64,000 bases of DNA, taken from contig NZ_CP019334.1 in the NCBI RefSeq assembly GCF_002163675.1, forward strand, positions 568,001-632,000, read 5' to 3'. The DNA is from Polaribacter sp. SA4-12. Lineage in GTDB: Bacteria; Bacteroidota; Bacteroidia; Flavobacteriales; Flavobacteriaceae. The notes beneath the pieces are model-generated. The model was not told the DNA's origin, did no database searches, and saw nothing but the letters and a program-made list of their open reading frames with translations. Shown here in pieces: positions 17,852 to 27,120 of this stretch (positions within the stretch are counted from its first letter, which is position 1; each line of letters starts with the position of its first letter). Position numbers and translations under genes: made by a program.

Positions 17852-18991
17852 ATGCAAGAAAGAAGTTTACAACGAATTTCACTCTCAACTTATTTTTTAT
17901 TATCAGGTATTTGTTTTTCTTCTTGGGCATCAAGAATTCCAACAATAAAAGACAATTTTAATTTTAGTGAAGAGCAATTAGGTAATATGCTAATGATAAT
18001 GCCTGCAAGTGCTATTATTGGTATTCCGCTTTCTGGTTGGTTGGTCTCAAAATACGATAGTAGAATACCGCAACAATTTGCCTATGTATTCTTTTCTATA
18101 GCACTTCTGTTAATTGGTTTTTCAACGAGTTTACCCTTACTTATTTTTGCGCTGTTTCTATTTGCGGTAAGTTTAAGAATCTTAAACATATCTATAAATA
18201 CACAATCTATTTTTTTACAAGAAAAATTTGAAAAACGCATAGTTGGTGCTTTTCATGGTTTATGGAGTATTGGTGGCGTAATAGGTGTTTTATTTACAAC
18301 CTTAATGTTGAAACTAAACATTTCTATTCAAATGCATTTTTTGATGGTTGCTATTTTTACATTGATTACCATTTTTATTGCATATCCTTATTTAATAAAA
18401 AATGATAAAGCGAAAGCTGGAAATAAATTTAAGTTAGAGAAGCCCAACAAATACATTATGCTTTTAGGTTTAATGGTATTTCTTGCTGCTGTTTGTGAAG
18501 GCGGAATGTATGATTGGAATGGCGTTTACTTTAAAGATGTAGTAAAAGAAGAAGTTTTTACGTACGGATATTTACTTTTTATGATTTGTATGTCTATTTA
18601 TAGATTAACGATAGACAAATTGATCGATTATTTTGGAATGAAAAAGTTATATTTTTTAAGTTCCATTTTAATAATGAGTGGAGTTTCAATCGCTGTAATG
18701 ATACCTGAATTCTGGCCTGCACTTATTGGTTTTTGTTTGGTAGGAATAGGTGTTTCAGGTCTTTTTCCTATGACATTTATATTGGCAGGTAAAGCAAAAA
18801 AGTATTCTACAGGAATCGTTATTTCAATCGTAGGGACTTATTCTACAGTGGGTATGTTTTTAGGCCCTCCTATAATTGGGTATTTAGCAGAGTCTTTCGG
18901 GTTGCAAAAAGCGTTTATTGTATTTATAATTGGTGGGTTTCTATTTATTCCTTTAACAATAAGTGTATTCAATCATTTAAAAAAGATTTAA
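17852..18991 (+). CDS. MFS transporter
   Basis: 379 residues, nearly all in hydrophobic helices, about 11-12 predicted. It starts L-S-T-Y-F-L-L-S-G-I-C-F-S-S-W-A-S-R-I-P, and the helix 4-5 region has G-A-F-H-G-L-W-S-I-G-G-V-I-G. This resembles the MFS subgroup annotated as FucP/YbjJ-like, whose substrates are mostly unknown. It lies 90 bp after the second MacAB-type operon and may or may not share its transcript. Confidence 0.88.
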   Translation: MQERSLQRISLSTYFLLSGICFSSWASRIPTIKDNFNFSEEQLGNMLMIMPASAIIGIPLSGWLVSKYDSRIPQQFAYVFFSIALLLIGFSTSLPLLIFALFLFAVSLRILNISINTQSIFLQEKFEKRIVGAFHGLWSIGGVIGVLFTTLMLKLNISIQMHFLMVAIFTLITIFIAYPYLIKNDKAKAGNKFKLEKPNKYIMLLGLMVFLAAVCEGGMYDWNGVYFKDVVKEEVFTYGYLLFMICMSIYRLTIDKLIDYFGMKKLYFLSSILIMSGVSIAVMIPEFWPALIGFCLVGIGVSGLFPMTFILAGKAKKYSTGIVISIVGTYSTVGMFLGPPIIGYLAESFGLQKAFIVFIIGGFLFIPLTISVFNHLKKI

Positions 18992-18998
18992 AACAATC

Positions 18999-19134
18999 TG
19001 TCATTGCTAAAGAGGAACGATTGAAGCAATCTCATAAATTGTAACTATCCGATAAACAGATTACCACGTCCTAACGTCCTCGTAATGACATTTACATTTT
19101 GTCATTGCGAAAGAGGAACGATTGAAGCAATCTC
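18999..19134. repeat. REP-like elements in alternating orientation
   Basis: Three units: TGTCATTGCTAAAGAGGAAC followed by GATTGAAGCAATCTC (18999-19033); the reverse form AGATTACCACGTCC with CTCGTAATGACA (about 19058-19090); and a forward copy starting TGTCATTGCGAAAG (about 19099-19134). They belong to the GTCATTGCGAGG-(N)-GAAGCAATC family seen repeatedly in this window. Neighbouring forward and reverse copies can pair as hairpins. Confidence 0.75.
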
Positions 19135-19156
19135 ATCAGTTAATAAAGAATCACAA

Positions 19157-19362
19157 CCCGACATACTATAATTTCAGTAAGAATTCAAAAGGAATGAAAC
19201 TGCAAGTGTCCAAAGCTTGTCCTCAACTCGATTGGGGAACTAAATAAAAAGTCTGGACACGATAGTGGAATTTCTTGTAGAATTCAATGAAATTATAGGA
19301 AGTCTAGATTTTTGATGAAGCCTGTGCTGAACTTGATTCAGTATTCATCAATGGAAAAGAAT
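19157..19362 (+). repeat. Palindromic element, copy 1 (arm type A, long apex)
   Basis: The left arm CGACATACTATAATTTCAG pairs with the right arm GAAATTATAGGAAGTCTAG around inner EcoRI-like GAATTC sites. The apex stem is GTGTCCA / TGGACAC. The tail carries CTGAACTTGATTCAG and then CATCAATGG. This is the first of 16 copies in the window, all in the same orientation. A further partial REP unit follows at about 19382-19413. Confidence 0.85.
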
Positions 19363-19555
19363 AAAGAATTAAAAAAACATTCAAAGAGGAACGATTGAAG
19401 CAATCTGCTAAATTAATGTTCCAAACACCTCTATACTTGTTATTCCTACAAAGCACGTATAATTATTTTCAGCACTAAAAAACAGGCCTTCATTCTGTCT
19501 TATTTTGGTTTGGTTCTGGTCTCCTTCGGAAAATGACCTATTTTTCAAAAATAGA

Positions 19556-19680
19556 CTACTAGCGTCCCCGAACAAACCCCGAACAAGACTCGAACAAAAC
19601 CCCCTAAAAATAGCTATCTTGTGTCAGGAGAGGTCAGGATGTGTCACCGTGTGTCATCGTGTGTCAGGACGTGTCAAAAA
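19556..19680 (-). repeat. 10-bp tandem array with GTTCGGG block, copy 1
   Basis: Six exact 10-bp units around GTGTCA at 19621-19680, preceded by three CGAACA/CCCCGAAC-type units (19566-19600) and CCCCCTAAAAA. It is the reverse complement of the larger array at 50711-50920. The period is exactly 10 bp with no indel, which excludes coding use. From 19681 to 20039, before the helicase gene, I see only AT-rich sequence with no recognisable element. Confidence 0.8.
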
Positions 19681-20039
19681 AGACGAATATATTAGCTTGT
19701 GTTTTCACCTTAAACAACTGTAAAACTGCGACTTAATAAGATTATTTATACTAAAGAAGAGAAATGGATTAATCTATTTGTATTTTAAACAGATTGGATA
19801 CTTTGTTTTGGATAGAAGTGAGGTTATCTCTTCATTTTTCTTTTCGTTTTTTACCAAACGAAAATAGGAGAGAAGCATAATGTGTATGTAATAGCATATT
19901 CTCTTTATTTCATATTGTTATTCGTAGCTAATGACTTGGTATAATTCAGTATATTTAAACTTTTCTTTCCCTTAACTAATTGAATATTCTAAATAAAAGT
20001 TAAAAATATCATTTCAGAATCAAATAAATAATATAAGTA

Positions 20040-22952
20040 ATGGCGTTTTTTATTGATAACAAACAACAATTCAACTTAGAAGTTGATAGGGATAAAATAG
20101 GATTTCGAAAGTGCCAATTAGGAGCTGTTTGGGCTGTTAAAAGTCATTATACAAAGAGTAAATCACCTGCTCTAATAAGCATGCCAACTGGGTCAGGTAA
20201 AACTGCTTTAATGATAGCATTATGCTTTGAGTTAAAAACAAAAAAGGTATTAATAATAACACCTTCAGTTGTTATTAGAAAACAGATTTTTGATGTTTTT
20301 AGTGAAATGGAAATATTAAAAACTTTAGGGGTCTTTAATAGTGAAGAAAAGCCAAAAGTAAATAATCATATTGGGTATTTAAAAAATGAAAATGATTGGA
20401 TAAAAGCAACAAAATCATATGATGTGGTTGTTTCTACACCACACAGTTGTTCTTCTGAAATGAAAGATAACATAGCTTCTCCAAAAGATTTATTTGATTT
20501 AATAATTATTGATGAAGCTCATCATACACCTGCTAAAATTTATGAAAGTGCTTTTAAAGATTTTAAAGACTCAAAAATTATTTTATTAACAGCAACTCCT
20601 TTTAGGAGAGATCGAAAAAGAATTAAAGGTGAGTTGATTTATCACTACCCTATAGCTGAAGCGATAGAACATGATATATATAGACCTGTTACCTTTAAAA
20701 ATATAGATACAAACAATGGAAAAAGTCAAGAAAAAGATTCTCTTTTAGCAAATGCTGCGATAGAAAATTTGAGAAATGAGCAAAAAAATAATCCAAATGC
20801 TCAATTATTGATCAAAACTAGAAAGATTAATTCTGCAGAAGAATTAAAAAAAATATATGAAGCTAAAGGAGTATCGGTTGGTTTAATACATAGTAGGAAT
20901 ACAAATAAACAAAACGAAGATTGTTTGATTAAGTGTAAAAAAGGTGAATTAGAAAGTTTAATAGCTTTAGGTATGATTGGTGAAGGTTTAGATATACCAA
21001 CATTGAAAATAAGTGTACTACATGATATACCGAGAACCTTACCTACAACTATTCAATTTATTGGTAGAATTTCAAGAGTACATAAAAATCAAACAGGAAA
21101 TGCAATTTTAATTGCAGATAGAAACTATGTAAAAGGAGAAGTTAAGAAGCTATATTATTTTGATAAATCATGGGATTTATTAATTCCTGATTTAGTTAGT
21201 AAAATTAAAACAAACTCACCATTATTTCCTGATTTAGAACCAAGTGAGTTAAATCCATTAGGTATATCTCCTGATGATTTAAAACCATTCTTTAGTACAA
21301 AAATCTATAAGACAAAAGTTGGTTTTGAATTTAAAAAAGGTTTTCATAAAAAAATGCCTTCAGGAATTAAATTAGTCTTTACTCATCAAGAAAATTTTAA
21401 TTCTCCTTTGATATTAATTACAAAGCATAAGAAAACATTGCCTTGGGGAAAAGACTCAGCATTATTTCAAGATAATTATGATTTACATATTTTATATTTA
21501 ATTGATGATTTTTTATTTGAAAGTACGACTTCTGATTTGATTTTAAATCATATGAAATCTAAACTATTTGATACAAAAAAATATGAAATTGTCCCAGCAT
21601 CATATATAAGAAATGGATTAAGTGATAACACTATTGGTCAGTACTTTATGGTTGGTATGTCAAATATTTATGGAAGTGGGGCATCAAATCCAACATATAA
21701 GATGTTAATGGGACTAGAAGTGGAGTCTGCAGTTAAACATTCTGATGGTGCTGTATTTTCTTTTGGCCATGCATTATCAAGAATAGACGAAAATGAAACT
21801 AGAGGTATTGCTGTAAATAATGGTCGAATATGGGCTATTAAAAGAAAAAATATTAAAGAATTTTCGATTTGGTGTCAACATATTCATTCCCTAATTAAAT
21901 TAGGCAATAATGAATCGAAAATTCCTAGGATGTCGAATTTAGCTAATTTTAAAACTGTTGAAAAATTCGAAGATACACCTGTTTCTATTCAATTAGATAG
22001 TGTTTGTTTCCAAATGGCAATAGCTATTATTACAAAAGGTGATAAAGTTTACAAAAGCTTCATTCCTGAAATTATTTTTGATAATTTATCAAATAATAAT
22101 AAAAAAATTGAATGTTCATTATTTGTAGAAAAAGATGAGCTTGCAAAAATTTACTTTGACTTTGATAATGAAAAAAAATGGGTTGTTAACTCAGATACAG
22201 AAATTAATATATTTATGGATATTCCTGACAAAGATCCAATAAATACTAGCCTTGATGACTTTATAAATGGATATCCACCATTAATAATATTTCAAAATGC
22301 AAAAAGTTTAAGAGGTTCTACATTGTTTGAGCCAAAAATTAAGGAACAAAAATTTGATAGGACCTTATTTAAAGCGATAGATGGCGGTTGGGATGAAACA
22401 GATATAAGGAAAGAAGCAGAAGAACCTACAGAGCCAGGGAAAATTTATAATGTACAACAAAAGACTATTAAAGTAATAACTGATAGTCCGGATTATTTAG
22501 ATGATGACATTATAGTTATTGATGATGGTGCAGGAGAAATGGCTGATATAATATGGTTTTCAGTAGAGAAAAAAATCATTCACTTTTTTCATTGCAAATT
22601 TTCTTATACAGATAAATCAGGAGCAAATATGAGTAATATAACGGAATTATTACAACAAGCCATGAGAAATTGTATTTGGATAAGGTCTAGTTTCATAATT
22701 AAACAATTATTGAATAGAGTAAATAGAACTAAAAATTCAAGAATTCTAGATGATAAATTTGATGAATTAAATGAATTAAATGAGGATTTTATCCCTACAG
22801 ATTGGGATTATAAAGTTTGTTTGGTTCAACCAGGTCTTTCTAAATCAGCTGTTTTTAAAGATAACATGACAAATGTAGAAAAACTACTAGTAATTTTACA
22901 TGACAGACTAAGTAGTTCAGGATGTAACCTTACTATTTGGGCAGATGAATAG
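20040..22952 (+). CDS. Large SF2 (DEAH) helicase with nuclease-like C-terminal motif
   Basis: 970 residues. Walker A M-P-T-G-S-G-K-T (48-55), D-E-A-H-H (158-162), L-T-A-T-P-F-R-R-D-R-K and motif VI I-Q-F-I-G-R-I-S-R mark a complete SF2 helicase core of the restriction-enzyme/UvrB-like type in the first 400 residues. The middle (about 430-720) is unassigned. Near the end, D-D-G-A-G-E-M-A-D-I-I (828-838) is followed by H-F-F-H-C-K-F-S (848-855), an acidic-strand-Lys pattern like PD-(D/E)xK nucleases. No methylase or specificity gene is beside it. It is a lone gene flanked by repeats, so a single-gene defence or repair role is an inference. The start ATG at 20040 fits the helicase N-terminus. 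Confidence 0.82.
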   Translation: MAFFIDNKQQFNLEVDRDKIGFRKCQLGAVWAVKSHYTKSKSPALISMPTGSGKTALMIALCFELKTKKVLIITPSVVIRKQIFDVFSEMEILKTLGVFNSEEKPKVNNHIGYLKNENDWIKATKSYDVVVSTPHSCSSEMKDNIASPKDLFDLIIIDEAHHTPAKIYESAFKDFKDSKIILLTATPFRRDRKRIKGELIYHYPIAEAIEHDIYRPVTFKNIDTNNGKSQEKDSLLANAAIENLRNEQKNNPNAQLLIKTRKINSAEELKKIYEAKGVSVGLIHSRNTNKQNEDCLIKCKKGELESLIALGMIGEGLDIPTLKISVLHDIPRTLPTTIQFIGRISRVHKNQTGNAILIADRNYVKGEVKKLYYFDKSWDLLIPDLVSKIKTNSPLFPDLEPSELNPLGISPDDLKPFFSTKIYKTKVGFEFKKGFHKKMPSGIKLVFTHQENFNSPLILITKHKKTLPWGKDSALFQDNYDLHILYLIDDFLFESTTSDLILNHMKSKLFDTKKYEIVPASYIRNGLSDNTIGQYFMVGMSNIYGSGASNPTYKMLMGLEVESAVKHSDGAVFSFGHALSRIDENETRGIAVNNGRIWAIKRKNIKEFSIWCQHIHSLIKLGNNESKIPRMSNLANFKTVEKFEDTPVSIQLDSVCFQMAIAIITKGDKVYKSFIPEIIFDNLSNNNKKIECSLFVEKDELAKIYFDFDNEKKWVVNSDTEINIFMDIPDKDPINTSLDDFINGYPPLIIFQNAKSLRGSTLFEPKIKEQKFDRTLFKAIDGGWDETDIRKEAEEPTEPGKIYNVQQKTIKVITDSPDYLDDDIIVIDDGAGEMADIIWFSVEKKIIHFFHCKFSYTDKSGANMSNITELLQQAMRNCIWIRSSFIIKQLLNRVNRTKNSRILDDKFDELNELNEDFIPTDWDYKVCLVQPGLSKSAVFKDNMTNVEKLLVILHDRLSSSGCNLTIWADE

Positions 22953-22966
22953 AATTCTTTATTAAA

Positions 22967-23177
22967 CCTTTAAATATTCAATAACTTTTAACATAGAAGG
23001 TAATATTTTGTCAGCCAAAAAAAGAGGGGCGGTTGTATCTTCAGGAATTACGATTGTTTTTATAGACGCCGTTATAGCAGTAATTAAACTAATAACACTA
23101 TCTTAAAGAACTAAATAATTAGTGGTTTTACTCCTGATTTATTAGTAACTTTTAAATATACTGCAGGATGGGTAGAC
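22967..23177 (-). pseudogene. Decayed duplicate of the 3' end of the HAD phosphatase gene
   Basis: About 210 bp align with 24045-24262, the 3' third of the intact HAD gene on the same strand. Shared blocks include CCTTTAAATATTCA, TAACATAGAAG, GGAATTAC, TAACACTATCTT and ACTGCAGGATG. Substitutions and small gaps create stops. It begins 14 bp after the helicase stop codon. Confidence 0.85.
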
Positions 23178-23225
23178 TAGAAAAGTTTGCTGAAAAATAA
23201 TTATTAATCAAACTAAAATCACCAA

Positions 23226-23462
23226 CCCGACATGCTATAATTTCAGTAAGAATTCAAAAGGAATGAAACGGCAAGTGTCCAAAGCTTGTCCTCAACTCGA
23301 TTGGGGAACCAAATAAAAAGTCTGGACACGATAGTGGAGTTTCTTGTAGAATTCAATGAAATTATAGGAAGTCTAGATTTTTTTGTTTCTTTTTTCATCA
23401 ATGGAAAAAAGAAAAGAATAAATAAACAGATTACCACGTCCTAAAGTCCTCGTAATGACATT
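23226..23462 (+). repeat. Palindromic element, copy 2 (A/A, long apex), plus REP-like unit
   Basis: Complete element at 23226-23418 with type A arms on both sides. The tail hairpin has a lengthened stem, TTTCTTTTTTC / GAAAAAAGAAA, instead of the 8-bp form in most copies. A reverse REP-like unit (AGATTACCACGTCC ... CTCGTAATGACA) follows at about 23428-23461. Confidence 0.85.
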
Positions 23463-23493
23463 TACATTTTGTTAATACGAAATAGTATTATAC

Positions 23494-23937
23494 TTATTCA
23501 TTATTCTTAACAAGACTCTCAATAGCATAAAACAAACGATTCTGAGCATTATCTTGCGACCCAAAAAAGGATCGAAACAATTCACCTTTTTCTGAAATTA
23601 AAACCCATTGAGGCGTTCCTTCTGCCTTAAATTGGTCAAAAACTTGGTGATGTTCATCAATATAAATCGGAAACGGATTCTCGCCACTGGTAAAAACACT
23701 TTTAATGGACGCTTTTGTTGCTTCTCTATTTACAAAATTAGCATGAATACCTAAAACTTGAATAGCTGGATATTGTTGCTGAAATTGATAAGCCAAAGGA
23801 ATTGCGCGTCCTGTACAACCTAAACAATCATTATTATAAATAATAAGTAGCAGCACTTTATCAGAATATTTTTTCATTAAATCTACAGCAAATCCATCTA
23901 AGTCTAAAACGGATATTGATTGTATTCTATTATTCAT
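23494..23937 (-). CDS. Thioredoxin-like (TlpA/peroxiredoxin-like) protein
   Basis: 147 residues with a thioredoxin fold: L-L-L-I-I-Y-N-N-D-C-L-G-C-T-G-R places a C-L-G-C redox motif near residue 36, and G-T-P-Q-W-V-L-I-S-E-K-G supplies the cis-proline loop (T-P). No signal peptide is seen, so it is probably cytoplasmic. The partner is unknown. It lies between the decayed HAD fragment and the intact HAD gene, about 100 bp from the latter and on the same strand. Confidence 0.8.
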   Translation of the reverse strand: MNNRIQSISVLDLDGFAVDLMKKYSDKVLLLIIYNNDCLGCTGRAIPLAYQFQQQYPAIQVLGIHANFVNREATKASIKSVFTSGENPFPIYIDEHHQVFDQFKAEGTPQWVLISEKGELFRSFFGSQDNAQNRLFYAIESLVKNNE

Positions 23938-24041
23938 TTTTAGTTATTTATGATTTATAAATGCTTTTAAATTTAAGGATGTAAAATAATAGTAGTATAA
24001 AGTGTGTAAAATAAATAAACTCGTTAAATTTAAAATAGTAT

Positions 24042-24689
24042 TTAATGAGCCTTTAAATATTCAACAACTTCTAACATAGAAGTCAAAACAGTATCTGCCA
24101 AAGAAAACCGAGCATCTGTTTTATCTTCCGGAATTACAATTGTTTTCATAGAAGCAGCTTTTGCAGCAATTAAACCTGTAACACTATCTTCTAGCACCAA
24201 ACAATTACTAGGTTGTACGCCTAGTTTTTTAGCAACTTTTAAATACACTGCAGGATGAGGTTTCCCATAAACTTCATTATCGGCACTACAAACAACATCA
24301 AAATAATGCGCTATAGACAATCTATTAAAAACAGCTTTAATAATTTGTGGACTAGATGAGGTAGCTAAAGCAATCTGATAGTTGTTTTCTTTTAAAAAAT
24401 CTAACAATTCATACAAGCCTGTTTTAGCGTTCCCTTTTTCATTAATTAAACTTGCAACTGCAGTAATAATTTCTTGCTCTAATAATTGTGGAGAAACTTT
24501 TAACGAATGTAATTGACACCAAGTAAGTGCAACATCATCAATTCTTTTCCCCATTGTATATTGTATACAATCTGCTACAGTAATCGGTGTATTGTATTTT
24601 AATAAGATGTTAATTTGTGCTTGTCTCCAAAAAGGTTCAGAGTCAATAATAACACCATCCATATCAAAAATAAAGGTGTTTAGAACCAT
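24042..24689 (-). CDS. HAD family phosphatase (hexitol phosphatase/beta-PGM-like)
   Basis: The start at 24689 gives 215 residues beginning M-V-L-N-T-F-I-F-D-M-D-G-V-I-I-D-S-E-P-F, with nucleophile Asp9 and Asp11 at the normal distance; an ATG at 24779 would add 30 residues that match nothing in the family. A-L-A-T-S-S (motif II), G-K-P-H-P-A-V-Y-L (motif III Lys) and C-L-V-L-E-D-S-V-T-G (motif IV) are present. The D-S-E-P-F-W pattern resembles E. coli HxpB (YniC), a sugar-phosphate phosphatase. A decayed copy of its 3' third lies at 22967-23177. Confidence 0.87.
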   Translation of the reverse strand: MVLNTFIFDMDGVIIDSEPFWRQAQINILLKYNTPITVADCIQYTMGKRIDDVALTWCQLHSLKVSPQLLEQEIITAVASLINEKGNAKTGLYELLDFLKENNYQIALATSSSPQIIKAVFNRLSIAHYFDVVCSADNEVYGKPHPAVYLKVAKKLGVQPSNCLVLEDSVTGLIAAKAASMKTIVIPEDKTDARFSLADTVLTSMLEVVEYLKAH

Positions 24690-25103
24690 TGATGTTAATT
24701 TAGAATAGTACTCCGCCAAGGTACTGAATATCGTGTAGAATTTCAGTTCATAATACGCCTTATTTATTTTAAAAAACATCAGTTAAGATATACAGAAATC
24801 ACTGAATATATAAACATTACTTTTGGTTAAAAACAAAAGTTGTTACTACAGTTTCTTTAAAATTTTATTAAATAATCTTCATCTGTAACATTAATAGAAC
24901 ACTCTTTTTTAAGTAGCAAAAATAGGTGTGAAGTGGAATCTGTGTGTAATCGTATTATCTATTAAATAAATTCATAACCAATGTTTCAAATAGCTATTAA
25001 AAATAGGTTATATTATAATAAACAAGTAGTTTAGTCAAAAAAATAGTACTTTTAGCTTTAAGCCACAAAACTTGGTGGCATTAACAGAATAAATCCCCCT
25101 TAT

Positions 25104-25901
25104 ATGTTAGAAAAATTAATTTCAAGAAATAATATAACAATTCATGGTGATGGTAACAAATCGATGTTATTTGTTCATGGTTATGGATGCGATCAGAATA
25201 TGTGGCGGTTTATTACTCCCCAATTTAAAAAGGATTACAAAATAATTCTTATTGATCTTGTTGGTTCAGGGAAATCTGATGAAAATGCGTATGATTTTGA
25301 TAAATATAGTTCGCTAGATGGTTATGCAGACGACATCGTTGAAATTTGTGATGCCTTAGATTTAAAGAATCTAACTTTTGTTGGACATTCTGTAAGTGCA
25401 ATGATAGGCGTACTTGCTAATTTAAAAAGACCTGCTATTTTCGAAAAATTAATTATGATTGGTCCATCTCCAAGATACATTAATGATAATAATTATTATG
25501 GAGGTTTTTCTCAAAATGATATTGATGAGCTTATAGCTACTTTAGAATCTAACTACTTAGGTTGGTCTAGTGCTATGGCACCTGCTATTATGGGGAATGA
25601 TGAAAAACCAGAACTAGCAGAAGAATTAGAACAAAGTTTTTGTCAAACCAATCCTGAAATAGCAAAGCACTTCGCAAAAGTTACTTTCTTAGGAGATAAC
25701 AGAAGTGACCTTGATAAACTTACTACAGATACTCTTATATTACAATGCAACTCAGATGTTATAGCATCAATAGAAGTAGGGCAGTATGTACATAAACATG
25801 TTTCTAATAGTAAATTTGTTTTATTAGACGCAACAGGTCATTGTCCACACCTTAGTGCTCCTAACCAAACGATCGAAGCAATGAAAAGCTATTTAATATA
25901 A
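25104..25901 (+). CDS. RsbQ-like alpha/beta hydrolase (possible signal receptor)
   Basis: 265 residues, close to Bacillus RsbQ along the whole length as I recall it: V-H-G-Y-G-C-D-Q-N-M-W, S-L-D-G-Y-A-D-D-I, F-V-G-H-S-V-S-A-M-I-G, I-G-P-S-P-R-Y, N-Y-L-G-W, and T-G-H-C-P-H-L-S. The predicted triad Ser96, Asp218, His246 falls at the RsbQ positions. RsbQ and its plant relatives KAI2/D14 bind or cleave small hydrophobic signals. In Bacillus RsbQ works with the PAS-domain phosphatase RsbP. Here the next gene, 27 bp on, is a PAS histidine kinase, which supports a sensing role. Confidence 0.88.
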   Translation: MLEKLISRNNITIHGDGNKSMLFVHGYGCDQNMWRFITPQFKKDYKIILIDLVGSGKSDENAYDFDKYSSLDGYADDIVEICDALDLKNLTFVGHSVSAMIGVLANLKRPAIFEKLIMIGPSPRYINDNNYYGGFSQNDIDELIATLESNYLGWSSAMAPAIMGNDEKPELAEELEQSFCQTNPEIAKHFAKVTFLGDNRSDLDKLTTDTLILQCNSDVIASIEVGQYVHKHVSNSKFVLLDATGHCPHLSAPNQTIEAMKSYLI

Positions 25902-25928
25902 ATTCTAATAAACGAGCTACAAATCTTA

Positions 25929-27116
25929 ATGAATTATAACATAGACTATAAAGAACTTTATAACACTTCTCCTTACGGTTATTTTTGCTCATTACCAGAT
26001 GGCACCATCATTGATTCTAACAAACGTTTTTTAGAATTTACCAACTATAAAAGAAAAGAGGTCATCAATATAAAAAAAGTTACAGATTTTCTTTCTATTG
26101 GAGGTAAAATATACTTTCAAACGATCTATTCTCAAAAGTTAAATTTAACGGGTACTGTAGAAGAAATAAATTTTGATTTTATTAAAAAAGACGGAACTAA
26201 ATTTCCTGTTCTGATTAATTCAGTCGAAATAAAAAGTAAAGAAGGGCATCACATTTTTACACAATCAACAGTATTCAATATCTCACAAAGGAAAAAGTAT
26301 GAAACAGAGCTTCTAATTGCCAAAAAGAAATCGGAAGAACTCTCTAATGAATTGACACTTAGAAATAAAGAATTACAAATTGGTTCTGAATTAATTTTAC
26401 AACAAAAATTACAATTAGAAAAATTCAATCAAGAGTTAGAAAATAAGAATAAACAACTCTCAAACTTCACACATATAGCCTCTCATAATTTAAGAGCTCC
26501 TGTTAGTAACCTTAACTCGTTAATGGATTTCTACAATGAAAGTACAGATATAGATGATAAGGCAATGCTTTTTACTAAATTCGAAATAGTGATAGGGCAT
26601 CTCACAGAAACATTAAATGAATTAATAGCGTCTGTAAAAATTCAGATGGATGTAAATATAAAGCACGATCCTGTAATTTTTGATGTGATTTTAAGTAAAA
26701 CAATGGGAATTTTAGAAGGCAAAATATTGGAGTCTAGCGCTGTGATAACCTCAAATTTTGCTGAAGTACCAAATATTGAATATCCTAAACTTTATTTAGA
26801 AAGTATCATACTAAACCTCTTGTCTAATTCCATTCGATATAGATCTCCTAATCGTATTGCTAAGATACATCTGTCTACAGAAATAAATAACAATGAAATA
26901 ACGCTTATAGTTACGGATAATGGACTTGGAATCGATTTAAAAAAACATAGGCACCGCCTTTTTAAACTCAACAATACGTTTCATAGACATCCAGATTCTA
27001 AAGGCGTTGGACTTTTTATGACCAAAATTCAAATAGAAACAATAGGTGGTTCTATAGACGTAGAAAGTGAAGTAGAAAAAGGAACTACCTTTAAAGTAAT
27101 GCTAAGAAAAATATAA
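25929..27116 (+). CDS. PAS-domain sensor histidine kinase
   Basis: 395 residues. An N-terminal PAS domain (about 5-120, P-Y-G-Y-F-C-S-L-P-D-G-T-I-I-D-S-N) leads through a charged coiled coil (120-180) to the H-box I-A-S-H-N-L-R-A-P-V with His186. The ATPase part has the N-box L-L-S-N-S-I-R-Y, the G1 box T-D-N-G-L-G-I-D, and G-V-G-L-F-M-T-K. No membrane segment is seen, so it senses inside the cell. It is placed between an RsbQ-like hydrolase and a response regulator (4 bp gap), and the three genes form one operon. Confidence 0.93.
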   Translation: MNYNIDYKELYNTSPYGYFCSLPDGTIIDSNKRFLEFTNYKRKEVINIKKVTDFLSIGGKIYFQTIYSQKLNLTGTVEEINFDFIKKDGTKFPVLINSVEIKSKEGHHIFTQSTVFNISQRKKYETELLIAKKKSEELSNELTLRNKELQIGSELILQQKLQLEKFNQELENKNKQLSNFTHIASHNLRAPVSNLNSLMDFYNESTDIDDKAMLFTKFEIVIGHLTETLNELIASVKIQMDVNIKHDPVIFDVILSKTMGILEGKILESSAVITSNFAEVPNIEYPKLYLESIILNLLSNSIRYRSPNRIAKIHLSTEINNNEITLIVTDNGLGIDLKKHRHRLFKLNNTFHRHPDSKGVGLFMTKIQIETIGGSIDVESEVEKGTTFKVMLRKI

Positions 27117-27120
27117 AATT

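Noticed and set aside
19505..19723. 72-residue plus-strand open frame
   Set aside because: It runs through the GTTCGGG block and the exact 10-bp array; a 10-bp period cannot be kept in codons, so it is a chance frame.
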